DNA of 64,000 nt from CBFHND01 sp965657085 (GCA_965657085.1 CBFHND010000007.1:62001-126000); one strand, 5' to 3'; shown: positions 25,990-34,296, counted from the stretch's first letter. Numbers and translations: made by a program. The notes: generated from the letters alone by a model not told the origin.

Positions 25990-26771
25990 GTGCGGCCGTC
26001 CAGATCAAAGGTTGCAAAGTCTGCAAGCCAGCGCGCAAAACCTTTGCCTGCCCGATCAATCAGGGCGGCTCCGGCTTCGGCTGTGGCTGCGGCGGCGTTG
26101 CCCACGGCCCCCTTTGGGTTCAGATCATCAATGATCCACCCCGGACGCGCGGGTTGTCCTGTCAGCCCTGTCAGGCGACCTTCATCCTGCCATGTTCGGG
26201 TGGCCGTTGCGAAGTTTTGGGCACAAGACATGTCAACGAGATGGGGTGCGGCATCCAGCATGGCGCTGGTTTCAAACGCGCCGGCATGCAGGTCATGGAC
26301 AATATCGTTCGCGTCAAACAAATCGTCGTGGTCGGCAAAGGCGGACCAACCGGCGCAGGCCACGATCATCTGGTGATCGACCCGCGCCGCGCGTGCGGCA
26401 ATGTCCAGAACGGCGTTGTTGCCACCATGACCATTCAGAAAAACCATGCGCGATACATCCGCACGCGCCACCGATGCCACGACATCGCGCAGTATGGCGA
26501 GCAAAGTCTCGGCACCGAGGCTCAACGTGCCGGGATGGCGATTGTGTTCATCGCTTTTGGTGGTTGTCAGCGTGGGCAGGACCAAAACGTTCAGATCTGG
26601 ATGTAGTTCTTGCAAGGCCCTTGCCGCGACTGCATCGGTCAAGGCCGTGTCCACGCAAAGTGGCAGGTGCGGCCCATGTTGTTCCGTAGCCCCGAGCGGC
26701 AACACGGCGATGGTGTCGGAGGGCAGGGCGCGCATTTGCGGGGCTTTGAAGTCTTGCCAATATCCTTGCAT
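25986..26771 (-). CDS. Creatininase family amidohydrolase
   Basis: 261 aa. Metal ligands are visible in LPLGATEQHGPHLPLCVDT, NGHGGNNAVLD and HAGAFETS, matching the Glu, His, Asp, His, Glu set of creatininases. An AGGAGG site precedes the ATG. First gene of a three-gene operon (creatininase, deaminase-like, FAD oxidase), divergent from the RidA-like gene at 26993. Family members hydrolyse creatinine, riboflavin-pathway amides or other cyclic amides. Confidence 0.87.
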   Translation of the reverse strand: MQGYWQDFKAPQMRALPSDTIAVLPLGATEQHGPHLPLCVDTALTDAVAARALQELHPDLNVLVLPTLTTTKSDEHNRHPGTLSLGAETLLAILRDVVASVARADVSRMVFLNGHGGNNAVLDIAARAARVDHQMIVACAGWSAFADHDDLFDANDIVHDLHAGAFETSAMLDAAPHLVDMSCAQNFATATRTWQDEGRLTGLTGQPARPGWIIDDLNPKGAVGNAAAATAEAGAALIDRAGKGFARWLADFATFDLDGRT

Positions 26772-26992
26772 CAGCGGCCTCCTGAAAGCGGCGATGCCGA
26801 AACTGTATTGGGTGCAGCCGGTGTTTCAGCGACGGCCAAGCCATCAGTGTCCGGCCTTGCCACGCACATGCATATAGATCGCTGTCCCATAATCCCTCCT
26901 GTAGGTTGGGGTGCAGCGGCCCTGAGAAAAATCTGTGCCAGAGATATGGTGTCAGGGTTTCAAATTTTGGCGTGTTGCGCAAGTGTGGGTGG

Positions 26993-27385
26993 ATGAAAGC
27001 CCTGACCCCGCATGGCATAGCACCACCCTTTGCGCGATATGCGCATGGGGTCGAGATCCCCGCCGGGGCGCGGATCGTGCGCACGTCCGGGCAGCTGGGC
27101 ATGGCCCCGGACGGCATTGTGCCCAAGGGTGCAGAAGCGCAGGCTCGGGTGTGTTTCGACAATATTTCGGCGATCCTTGCCGAGGCGTACATGGCCCCTT
27201 CGGACGTTGTGCACGTCAGCGCCTTTGTCACCGACAGGATGCACATGGCCGGGTACATGGCCGCGCGGGATGCGTTTTTGGAGGGCGCAACAGTGCTGCC
27301 CACATCGACGTTGATGATCGTTGCCGGGTTCACCCGACCCGAATTCGTTGTCGAAGTCGAGGTCTGGGCCGCCGCTGTAGATTAG
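26993..27385 (+). CDS. RidA family protein
   Basis: 130 aa from ATG 26993. YAHGVEIPAGARIVRTSGQLGMAPDG and the ending TRPEFVVEVEVWAA match YjgF/YER057c/UK114 proteins. RidA members deaminate reactive enamine/imine intermediates. The active-site Arg of true RidA is not clearly placed here, so this may be one of the divergent subfamilies that sit beside amidohydrolase genes. Divergent from the creatininase operon across 221 bases. Confidence 0.82.
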   Translation: MKALTPHGIAPPFARYAHGVEIPAGARIVRTSGQLGMAPDGIVPKGAEAQARVCFDNISAILAEAYMAPSDVVHVSAFVTDRMHMAGYMAARDAFLEGATVLPTSTLMIVAGFTRPEFVVEVEVWAAAVD

Positions 27386-27415
27386 CGGCGCGAACGAGGC
27401 CTTCTTTGGCTTCGC

Positions 27416-27604
27416 TCAGGCGCGCGCGCGCGCGGCTTTGAACAGCGCTTCGATCCGCTTGGGATCGGCGATTTCATTCATCATCATCAAAACCAGGCGG
27501 GCGTTCAGGGCATGGGACTGTTCGGGTGTCAGCCCCTCATGCACCTGCATCAAGGCGGCATAAAGCGCATCACCGTGAGGGCCGAGATTGTCTTCAAGGA
27601 TCAT
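27416..27604 (-). CDS. DUF2783 family small protein
   Basis: 62 aa. NLGPHGDALYAALMQVHEGLTPEQSHALNARLVL is typical of DUF2783, a small helical family found beside FAD-dependent aromatic hydroxylase genes. It overlaps the hydroxylase stop by four bases (ATGA). It is the last gene of the homogentisate operon. Role unknown; a partner of the hydroxylase is suggested by the constant pairing. Confidence 0.8.
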   Translation of the reverse strand: MILEDNLGPHGDALYAALMQVHEGLTPEQSHALNARLVLMMMNEIADPKRIEALFKAARARA

Positions 27605-29151
27605 GGCTGACCTTTCGTGGCACGCGCCATTGCAGTGGCAAAACCTGCGGCATCGGGCGTTGGCAGATGGGCGCAGATATGTCCGTCGGGGCGCAGCAGA
27701 TAGGCGCCCATGGTGCCATATCGTGCGTGGGCCAATGGCGTTTCGGGCAAAGCGATGTGTTTGACCCCGTCAAGAGCGGTCCAATCCGCGTTATCGGTGC
27801 TGAGCAATACGAACTCGCCTTGCGCCTCTTCCACCAGCCAACCGTCGGGCATGGGCAGGTCGATCAGGGGCTGGCCCACCAAGGGGTGATTGCCGGTTTG
27901 AAGGTCCATCCCGGCCAATGAACAGGGTTGCGACAGGCGGCCCGAGTTGATCAGTTTGCGTGCGAAAGGGTGCTGCCCGGCCAGCGCCAGCGTCTGGTTG
28001 CGAAACAGCGCCTCGATTTCCGTCTTGGGTGTCATGAAGTTTGTGGCGCGGGAGGAATTGAGGATGTTCTCCGCCGATCCGTGGGCGCGTTCCTGATTGT
28101 AGGTGTCCAGCAGGTCGGGCGCCGCACCATCCAGCACCGCGGCGAGTTTCCAGCCGAGGTTGTCGACGTCCTGAATGCCACCATTGCCGCCGCGCGCGCC
28201 GAAGGGGCTGACCACATGGGCGCTGTCCCCGACGAATAGAACGCGGCCATGCACGAAGCGATCCAGCTTGGCGCAGCGGAACTTGTAGACGCTCATCCAA
28301 TCCAGTCGGAAGGGCATGTCGCCGATGATCGCCTTGATGCGGGGGATCACCTTTTCCTCGGTGGCCTCGGTCGCGGGATCGGTGTCGGGGCCGAGTTGCA
28401 GATCGATGCGGTAGATGTTGTCAGGCTGTTTGTGCAGCAGGGCCGATTGCCCCTGATGGAAGGGCGGCGCGAACCAGAACCAGCGTTCGGGGTCTTCCGT
28501 CTCAAACGGGCTGTGTGGCAGTTCGACATCGACGATCAGGAAATGTTCTTCGAAGGTCTGGCCCTCGAACGGCAGGCCCATGCGTTTGCGCGTGGGCGAA
28601 CCGGCACCCTCGGCTGCGATGTAGTAGTCGGCTTCAAGCGTGTAGGGGCCATCAGGGGTTTCGATGTCGATGCTTACGTGATCGCCATGATCCGCGTGGC
28701 CTGTGACCTTGTTGAGAAACCGCAGGTCGATGAGGTCCGGAAACGCTTGGGCGCGTTCAACCAGATATTGTTCGACGTAGTATTGTTGCAGGTTGATGAA
28801 TGCGGGGTACTTGTGACCTTCCTCGGGCAGCAGATCAAAGCTGTAGACCTCGTTCGCGCCGTGAAAAAGGCGTCCCACCTTCCACGTGACGCCCTTGTCC
28901 AGCATCCTGTCGCCCACGCCCAGACGGTCAAAGATTTCAAGCGTGCGCTTGGCCCAGCAGATCGCACGGCTTCCCACACTGACAACGTTGTTGTCATCCA
29001 GAACCACGCAGGCCAAGCCGCGCTGGGCCAGATCGATGGCCATGGCCAACCCAATGGGGCCTGCGCCCACAATCGCCACGGGGTGGCGCGGCTCTGCCTC
29101 TGTCAGCCCGGGGGGCGGGGAGTAGGGGAAAGGGGCATAATCATAGGCCAT
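27601..29151 (-). CDS. FAD-dependent aromatic-ring hydroxylase (MhpA-like)
   Basis: 516 aa. Group A flavoprotein monooxygenase motifs in order: VAIVGAGPIGLAMAIDLAQRG (ADP binding), AEGAGSPTRKRMGL (DG motif) and VLFVGDSAHVVSPFGARGGN (GD motif, flavin ribityl). It hydroxylates a phenolic ring using NAD(P)H and O2. Location in the homogentisate operon suggests that its product feeds homogentisate cleavage, for example hydroxylation of a hydroxyphenylacetate, but homologues also act on 3-hydroxyphenylpropionate. It starts inside the end of the 72-aa gene. Confidence 0.85.
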   Translation of the reverse strand: MAYDYAPFPYSPPPGLTEAEPRHPVAIVGAGPIGLAMAIDLAQRGLACVVLDDNNVVSVGSRAICWAKRTLEIFDRLGVGDRMLDKGVTWKVGRLFHGANEVYSFDLLPEEGHKYPAFINLQQYYVEQYLVERAQAFPDLIDLRFLNKVTGHADHGDHVSIDIETPDGPYTLEADYYIAAEGAGSPTRKRMGLPFEGQTFEEHFLIVDVELPHSPFETEDPERWFWFAPPFHQGQSALLHKQPDNIYRIDLQLGPDTDPATEATEEKVIPRIKAIIGDMPFRLDWMSVYKFRCAKLDRFVHGRVLFVGDSAHVVSPFGARGGNGGIQDVDNLGWKLAAVLDGAAPDLLDTYNQERAHGSAENILNSSRATNFMTPKTEIEALFRNQTLALAGQHPFARKLINSGRLSQPCSLAGMDLQTGNHPLVGQPLIDLPMPDGWLVEEAQGEFVLLSTDNADWTALDGVKHIALPETPLAHARYGTMGAYLLRPDGHICAHLPTPDAAGFATAMARATKGQP

Positions 29152-29359
29152 CGTCGGGATAATCCTTCTTGATCAGCTTTCGAAGAGTCCAGACAAACGG
29201 GCCGCCAAAGAAAATCGCGGCGATGCCGATGGCCTCGACCCCGGCGGGGCCGCTGGGCAGACCCCGGTAGATGAGCGCACCAACCATCAGCGCCAGCCCC
29301 GCGACGGAGAAGGCGAGGCGGAACTTGAGATCGGATTTGGTTGGACCGAACTTGTTCAT
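29141..29359 (-). CDS. Small membrane protein of the homogentisate operon (72 aa)
   Basis: 72 aa from ATG 29359. Two hydrophobic helices (FRLAFSVAGLALMVGALIYRG and GVEAIGIAAIFFGGPFVWTL) are separated by LPSGPAG, with a basic/acidic tail KKDYPDDGL. It starts five bases after the MBL-fold gene stop and overlaps the hydroxylase gene by 11 bases, so it is translated within the operon. I do not recognise a family. Confidence 0.7.
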   Translation of the reverse strand: MNKFGPTKSDLKFRLAFSVAGLALMVGALIYRGLPSGPAGVEAIGIAAIFFGGPFVWTLRKLIKKDYPDDGL

Positions 29360-29364
29360 GAACC

Positions 29365-30315
29365 TTATCCCTGCAAAGCCTCCCACATTTCGATGTCGCG
29401 CTTGTCGGTCCAGATGCGCGGGTGGGCGATGCCGCGTGCTTCGTCATAGGCGCGCGCGACGTTGAAGGGCAGGCAGTGTTCGTAGATCGCGTAGTCGCTG
29501 AACTTGGGGTCACAGGCCGCGCGCACGGCGTCCCATGCCTCTTTCAATGTGCCGTTGCGCGCAGCGACGCGGGCGGCGGGGGCATAGGTGGAGGCGACGA
29601 AATCGCGGGTGTTCTCGATCGCGGCGTTGACCATGTCGGGGCCCACCAGTGCGTCGCCACGTCCCGGTGCGATGGCATCGACGCCATAGGCCTTTATATT
29701 GTCGAGGGTCTGGCCCCAATCGCCGAAATACCCGTCGCCGCAATAGCAGGCCGAGTGGTATTCGACGATATCGCCGGTGAACATCACGTTTTCATCGGGC
29801 ACGTGGATTACGATGTCACCTGCCGTGTGGGCGCGGCCAAGGTGCGTGAGATCGATGCGGCGGTTGCCGAGGTAGACCGTCATTGCATCGTTGAAGGTGG
29901 TCGTGGGCCACGTCAGGCCGGGGATGCTTTCATGCCCTTCGAACAGGCGCGGGAAGCGTTGGAATTCGCTGTCCCAATCTTCTTGCCCGCGTTCGGCGAC
30001 CATGCCCCGGGCCATGTCGGACATTATGATCTGATCGGCGTTGAAGGCGGATGCACCCAGCACGCGCACTGCGTGATAGTGCGTCAGCACCACGTGGCTG
30101 ATCGGTTTGTCGGTGATCTCGCGCACCTTTTCGATGACTTTGTTCGCCAGCCGTGGCGTCGCCTGTGCCTCGACGATCATCACGCTGTCGTCGCCGATGA
30201 TCACACCCGAGTTCGGATCGCCCTCGGCGGTGAAGGCCCATAGGTCCTTGCCCACTTCGGTGAAGGAGATTTTCTTTTCGGTCATATCCCCTTGGGAAGC
30301 GAAGGCTTTGGCCAT
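29365..30315 (-). CDS. MBL-fold hydrolase with altered metal motif
   Basis: 316 aa from ATG 30315, with AAGGA eight bases upstream. The fold is metallo-beta-lactamase: GVIIGDDSVMIVEAQATPRLA, THYHAVRVLGAS, HTAGDIVIHVPDENVMFTGDIVEY. In ordinary members the first motif is HxHxDH; here it is HYHAVR, so the Asp and third His are replaced. Later His and Asp ligands (GRAHTAGD, FTGDIV) remain. It may bind one metal or use a different chemistry. Placed between fahA and the 72-aa membrane protein gene, it may act on a homogentisate-pathway intermediate. No maleylacetoacetate isomerase gene is present in the operon. Confidence 0.8.
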   Translation of the reverse strand: MAKAFASQGDMTEKKISFTEVGKDLWAFTAEGDPNSGVIIGDDSVMIVEAQATPRLANKVIEKVREITDKPISHVVLTHYHAVRVLGASAFNADQIIMSDMARGMVAERGQEDWDSEFQRFPRLFEGHESIPGLTWPTTTFNDAMTVYLGNRRIDLTHLGRAHTAGDIVIHVPDENVMFTGDIVEYHSACYCGDGYFGDWGQTLDNIKAYGVDAIAPGRGDALVGPDMVNAAIENTRDFVASTYAPAARVAARNGTLKEAWDAVRAACDPKFSDYAIYEHCLPFNVARAYDEARGIAHPRIWTDKRDIEMWEALQG

Positions 30316-30382
30316 GAGTGTGGTCCTTGTTTCAGATCGCCGGTGCCTCCGGCGGGAGTTTATTTGGCAAGATGAAGGTGGA

Positions 30383-31639
30383 TTAGCGTTTGTATGGATC
30401 GTCCAGGGCGGGCAGAACGGTGCCGGTGCAGCCGCCGAATCCGATGCGGTAGCCATCGCCCATGGCTGCACCGTGCAAGCCCAGCGTGTCGCCGTCTTCG
30501 ATGAAGCTGCGGACCTCGCCGGTGTCTAAGGTGAAAGGTTCCTTGCCGCCCCAGCTCAGCTCCAGCAGGCTGCCACGTTCGTGCTTTTCCGCACCCGAGA
30601 TGGTGCCTGAGCCAAGCAGGTCGCCCGGTGTCATCGGGCAGCCGCTGGTGGTGTGATGGGCCAGTTGCTGGGCGGCGGAATAGTACATTTCGCGGTAGTT
30701 GGTGCGTGCGATGGTGCTGGGCGCCTTGCCTTCGGGCGCAAGGGTCACGCTCAGGTCGATGTCATACAGCATCGGGCCAGTGTCCTTGAGGTGGTCCAGC
30801 AGCTCGAATTCGCGTTCGGGCGTCGATGTGCGGAAGGGTTCAAGGGCGGCCTTGGTCACGATCCATGGGCTGATCGAAGTGGCGGTGGCCTTTGCCTGGA
30901 AGGGACCAAGCGGTTGGTATTCCCAGGCCTGGATGTCGCGCGCGGACCAATCGTTCAGCAGCACGTAGCCAAAAATATGCGCATCCGCCTCGTCCACAGT
31001 GATCGGCCCGTCAGACGGAGTCCCCACAACCGCGCCCATTTCCAGTTCGATGTCAAAACGGCGGCAGGGCAGGAAGGCAGGAAGATCATGGTCGGGGGAT
31101 TTCAATTGACCCCATGGACGGCGGATGTCGGTGCCCGACACAACCACTGATGATGCGCGACCGTTATAGCCGATGGGAATGTGCAACCAGTTGGGCGGCA
31201 GGGCATTTTCGGCACCCCGAAACATGGTGCCGACGTTGGTGGCGTGATGGCGGCCCGCATAGAAGTCGGTGTATTCGGCCACCACCATCGGCAGGTGCAG
31301 ATCGGCCTTGGCCTGCGAGACAAGGAAAGGTTCGATCTTTTCCTGATCGGCGCTGCCTTCGGCCAGCAGATGCGTAAGCCGTTCACGCAGGGCGGCCCAG
31401 ACGGCAGGGCCTTCTTCCATCAACTCGTTCCAGTACGGCACATCGAAGAGCGCGTGATCGGTCAGTTGGATCAGCCCGGCATCTTCGGTAGCGGCCATGT
31501 CGAGGATCATGTCACCGATGGCCACGCCACAACGCGCGTCGTCGTCGCCGACCGAAAACACACCGTAGGGCAGATTGTTCAGCGGGAAATCGGTGTCGGC
31601 GCTGTTGGCAGTGGCAACCCAGGATTTGAGAAGTGGCAT
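30383..31639 (-). CDS. fahA: Fumarylacetoacetase
   Basis: 418 aa from ATG 31639 (AAGGACACC upstream). DFYAGRHHATNVGTMFRGAENALPPNWLHIPIGY and the Glu-rich metal site FDIELEMGAVVG identify fumarylacetoacetase, which cleaves fumarylacetoacetate to fumarate and acetoacetate, the last step of tyrosine/homogentisate degradation. Length is normal for the family. It lies downstream of hmgA with a small membrane protein gene in between. Confidence 0.95.
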   Translation of the reverse strand: MPLLKSWVATANSADTDFPLNNLPYGVFSVGDDDARCGVAIGDMILDMAATEDAGLIQLTDHALFDVPYWNELMEEGPAVWAALRERLTHLLAEGSADQEKIEPFLVSQAKADLHLPMVVAEYTDFYAGRHHATNVGTMFRGAENALPPNWLHIPIGYNGRASSVVVSGTDIRRPWGQLKSPDHDLPAFLPCRRFDIELEMGAVVGTPSDGPITVDEADAHIFGYVLLNDWSARDIQAWEYQPLGPFQAKATATSISPWIVTKAALEPFRTSTPEREFELLDHLKDTGPMLYDIDLSVTLAPEGKAPSTIARTNYREMYYSAAQQLAHHTTSGCPMTPGDLLGSGTISGAEKHERGSLLELSWGGKEPFTLDTGEVRSFIEDGDTLGLHGAAMGDGYRIGFGGCTGTVLPALDDPYKR

Positions 31640-31682
31640 AGTGGTGTCCTTGGACTGATATTGATGCGTCTGAACGCATTGG

Positions 31683-31856
31683 TTATTTGTTGGGCCGGTC
31701 CCACTGTCCGCGTTCCGGCCCACGCAGATCGTGGCCTTTGCCCTTGCCATAAAGGTCCGGCCGATCACTCACGAATTTCTGCCAGAACGCCCAGAGCATG
31801 AAGCCCGCAAGACCGACCAGCAAGGCCCCAGCGATATATCCCAGAACCTCTATCAT
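31683..31856 (-). CDS. Small single-span membrane protein between hmgA and fahA (57 aa)
   Basis: 57 aa. The ATG at 31856 overlaps the hmgA stop as ATGA, so translation is coupled. The protein begins with one membrane helix (MIEVLGYIAGALLVGLAGFM, then LWAFW), followed by a polar, basic tail that ends RGPERGQWDRPNK. No family recognised. With the 72-aa protein it is one of two small membrane proteins in a pathway whose enzymes are soluble. Confidence 0.7.
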   Translation of the reverse strand: MIEVLGYIAGALLVGLAGFMLWAFWQKFVSDRPDLYGKGKGHDLRGPERGQWDRPNK

Positions 31857-33214
31857 TTCTTGCCCGGCGTGCCGTCGAATTTCTTGTCGATATCGCTCCA
31901 GCAGTCGATGTAATCATCCTGCAGGGGCGCCTCATTGGCGGCAAATTCGGTCAGATGCTGTGGAAACCGGGTTTCAAACATGAAGGACATGGTGTTGTCC
32001 AATTTCACCGCGTCAAGGTCTGCGTTGCTGGCCCCTTCAAAGGCGTTCTTGTCTGGGCCATGGGGCAGCATCATGTTGTGCAGGCTCATGCCGCCGGGGA
32101 CAAAGCCCTTTGGCTTGGCGTCGTACTGGCCGTAAATGTTGCCCATCAGTTCGGACATGATGTTCTTGTGATACCACGGTGGGCGGAAGGTATCCTCGGC
32201 CACCATCCAGCGTTCGCGGAACAGCACGAAGTCGATGTTGGCGGTGCCTTCAACACCGCTGGGCGCGGTCAGAACGGTAAAGATGCTGGGATCCGGGTGA
32301 TCGAACAGCACCGCACCCACCGGGCAATAGGTGCGCAGGTCGTATTTCACAGGCGCGTAGTTGCCATGCCACGCCACCACGTCGAGCGGGCTGTGACCGA
32401 TCTGTGTCTCGTGGAATTGACCACACCACTTGATGGTCACGGTGCTGGGTGCTTCGCGATCTTCATAGGCGGCCACGGGCGTCTTGAAATCGCGCCGGTT
32501 GGCCATGCAATTGGCACCGATGGGCCCACGGCCGGGCAGTTGGAATTTCTGGCCGTAGTTTTCGCAGACAAAGCCGCGCGCGGGGCCTTCGATGACCTCG
32601 ACCCGGTAGAGCAGACCGCGCGGAATGATGGCGATTTCCTTGGGCTCAAGGTCGATGATCCCAAGTTCGGTGCACAATCTCAAACGACCTTCTTGCGGGA
32701 CGATCAGCAATTCGCTGTCGGCGGAGTAGAAGTAACTGTCGACCATCGAATCCGTCACCAGATAGACATGGCTGGCCATGCCCACCTGCGTGTTGACGTC
32801 GCCGGCGGTGGTCATGGTGCGCATGCCGGTCAGCCACGTCAGTGCCTGATCGCTATGCGGGACCGGATCCCAACGATATTGGCCCAGCGATGTCACATCC
32901 TGCGGGATATGGGGCGCGGACTTCCAATAGGGCAGGTCGATGCGCGCATAGCGATGCGAATGTTTGACCGACGGGCGGATGCGGTAACACCATGTGCGTT
33001 CGTTCTGGTGGCTGGGGGCGGTAAAGGCCGTGCCGCTCAGCTGTTCGCCGTAAAGGCCGTAGTTGCACTTTTGCGGGCTGTTCATGCCCTGCGGCAATGC
33101 ACCGGGCAGGGCCTCGGTTTCGAAATCATTGCCGAATCCGGGCATGTAGCCGGGTGTGGTGCCCAATATATCAGCGGCTTGCATCACGTCATGCGGCTTG
33201 GTCTGGCGATTCAC
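31853..33214 (-). CDS. hmgA: Homogentisate 1,2-dioxygenase
   Basis: 453 aa from GTG 33214 (GGGAGC six bases upstream). The iron-site regions are present: RPPWYHKNIMSELMGNIYG (His and Glu) and MSLHNMMLPHGPD (His). It opens the homogentisate ring to maleylacetoacetate. First gene of the operon, divergent from a MarR regulator whose candidate operator lies between them. Confidence 0.96.
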   Translation of the reverse strand: MNRQTKPHDVMQAADILGTTPGYMPGFGNDFETEALPGALPQGMNSPQKCNYGLYGEQLSGTAFTAPSHQNERTWCYRIRPSVKHSHRYARIDLPYWKSAPHIPQDVTSLGQYRWDPVPHSDQALTWLTGMRTMTTAGDVNTQVGMASHVYLVTDSMVDSYFYSADSELLIVPQEGRLRLCTELGIIDLEPKEIAIIPRGLLYRVEVIEGPARGFVCENYGQKFQLPGRGPIGANCMANRRDFKTPVAAYEDREAPSTVTIKWCGQFHETQIGHSPLDVVAWHGNYAPVKYDLRTYCPVGAVLFDHPDPSIFTVLTAPSGVEGTANIDFVLFRERWMVAEDTFRPPWYHKNIMSELMGNIYGQYDAKPKGFVPGGMSLHNMMLPHGPDKNAFEGASNADLDAVKLDNTMSFMFETRFPQHLTEFAANEAPLQDDYIDCWSDIDKKFDGTPGKK

Positions 33215-33250
33215 GGTGCTGCTCCCTTGCGGATTTGGTTGCTTCTGTAA

Positions 33251-33268
33251 TAGTTGGATTTGTAACTA
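33251..33268. promoter_or_regulatory. Candidate operator in the hmgA/MarR divergent promoter
   Basis: Inverted repeat TAGTT-N8-AACTA in the 68-base gap between divergent hmgA and the MarR gene. The half-site is the same as that of the operator at 7395, which also lies beside a MarR gene. Confidence 0.5.
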
Positions 33269-33282
33269 ACAAGCGGTACCAG

Positions 33283-33723
33283 ATGTCGTCCTCGACCGAA
33301 TTCGACCTACAGTCGTTCCTGCCTTACCTTCTCAATCAGGCGGCCGAAGCATCGAGCCTGGATTTTCAGCAGGTTTACAAGGACCGCTACGGCATGTTGC
33401 GCAATGAATGGCGGGTGCTCTTTCATCTGGGCATCTATGGGCGGATGACCGCCTCCGAGATCGGGCAGCGCGCGGCGATGCACAAGACCAAGATCAGCCG
33501 TGCAGTGCAGCGTTTGAGCGACCGCAGGTTTCTCAGCCGCAGCCGGGCGGACGCGGACCGTCGGGTGGAATACCTTGAACTGACGGCACTTGGCCGCGCG
33601 GCCTATTCCGATCTGAACCGGATTGCCCGCCAGTATGATGCAGCACTTGAAGACGTGCTTGGGGATGAAGACGTGGCGGCTTTGCGCCGCATGCTGATCA
33701 AGCTGGCTTCGGAACGACCCTGA
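33283..33723 (+). CDS. MarR-family regulator, likely of the homogentisate operon
   Basis: 146 aa from ATG 33283; longer frames reach back into hmgA and are not credible. NEWRVLFHLGIYGRMTASEIGQRAAMHKTKISRAVQRLSDRRF is the winged-helix domain, with the DRR wing motif in SRADADRRVEY. Divergent position to hmgA with a palindrome between them is the arrangement of HmgR-type repressors. The ribosome-binding site is weak, suggesting low expression. Confidence 0.87.
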   Translation: MSSSTEFDLQSFLPYLLNQAAEASSLDFQQVYKDRYGMLRNEWRVLFHLGIYGRMTASEIGQRAAMHKTKISRAVQRLSDRRFLSRSRADADRRVEYLELTALGRAAYSDLNRIARQYDAALEDVLGDEDVAALRRMLIKLASERP

Positions 33724-33745
33724 GGACCCTGACGACGCTTTTGCT

Positions 33746-33773
33746 TTGACAAAACATTCCTATATTGGAATGT
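33746..33773 (+). promoter_or_regulatory. Promoter with SqrR/BigR-type operator upstream of the rhodanese gene
   Basis: TTGACA at 33746-33751 is a consensus -35. Just after it lies the inverted repeat ACATTCC-TATATT-GGAATGT (33754-33773), which contains ATTC-N8-GAAT, the element described for the persulfide-sensing repressor SqrR of Rhodobacter. It would overlap the -10 region, as expected for repression. The regulator itself is not in the window. Confidence 0.6.
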
Positions 33774-33826
33774 AATTGGAGCGCTTGCAGGAAGCGACGC
33801 CCGAAACCTTTGTCAGGAGAAACCCG

Positions 33827-34213
33827 ATGCATAGCGACACAACAGCCAACGGCACCATTGAAAACTGGACCCCGCAAGAGGTGGCGCAGGCCCATGCCGA
33901 AAACCGGATTGTTCTGATCGATGTGCGCACACCGCAGGAATACGCCTTTGAACGGATTTCGGGGGCCCTGTTGTTGCCGATGCAGGAGTTCGACGCCGAC
34001 CATCTGCCGGACCCTAATATGGGCAAGCCCGTGGTGTTTCACTGCGGCTCAGGTGTGCGGTCGCGCAAGATGGCCGAGGCCGCCTTGGCCGCAGGTTGGG
34101 ACAAGGCCGCACATATGGAAGGTGGGTTCGGCGCGTGGAAGCAATCCGGGCAGACCTATATCGGGACAGATATGTCCAACGGCGCGCCAAAGACCATGGC
34201 CCAGCCGGGATGA
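33827..34213 (+). CDS. Rhodanese-like sulfurtransferase
   Basis: 128 aa from ATG 33827 (AGGAGA upstream). Single rhodanese domain: IVLIDVRTPQEYAFERISGA and the active-site loop FHCGSGVRSRKMAE with the catalytic Cys. Single-domain rhodaneses move sulfane sulfur between thiosulfate, persulfides and acceptors. The SqrR-like operator upstream predicts induction by sulfide or persulfide. It stands alone. Confidence 0.88.
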   Translation: MHSDTTANGTIENWTPQEVAQAHAENRIVLIDVRTPQEYAFERISGALLLPMQEFDADHLPDPNMGKPVVFHCGSGVRSRKMAEAALAAGWDKAAHMEGGFGAWKQSGQTYIGTDMSNGAPKTMAQPG

Positions 34214-34226
34214 TTTCTGACGCGAG

Positions 34227-34248
34227 GGTGCGGTGTACCGCACCTTAC
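34227..34248. repeat. GTAAGG-family palindrome after the rhodanese gene
   Basis: GGTGCGG-TGTA-CCGCACC followed by TTAC. On the minus strand it reads GTAAGGTGCGG, the family head. Possible bidirectional transcription end between convergent genes, together with the copy at 34269. Confidence 0.65.
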
Positions 34249-34268
34249 CGGCCATAGATCTCCACGGC

Positions 34269-34292
34269 GTAAGGTGCGGCAGGCCGCACCTT
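34269..34292. repeat. GTAAGG-family palindrome before the mipZ stop
   Basis: GTAAGGTGCGGC, loop AG, GCCGCACCTT: 10-bp perfect stem. It lies between the convergent rhodanese and mipZ genes, facing the copy at 34227. Confidence 0.65.
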
Positions 34293-34296
34293 TGCA

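Noticed and set aside
27416..27435. Alternating CG run at the end of the DUF2783 gene as Z-DNA or repeat element
   Set aside because: It is short and encodes the Ala/Arg-rich C-terminus (KAARARA). No sign of a repeat family.
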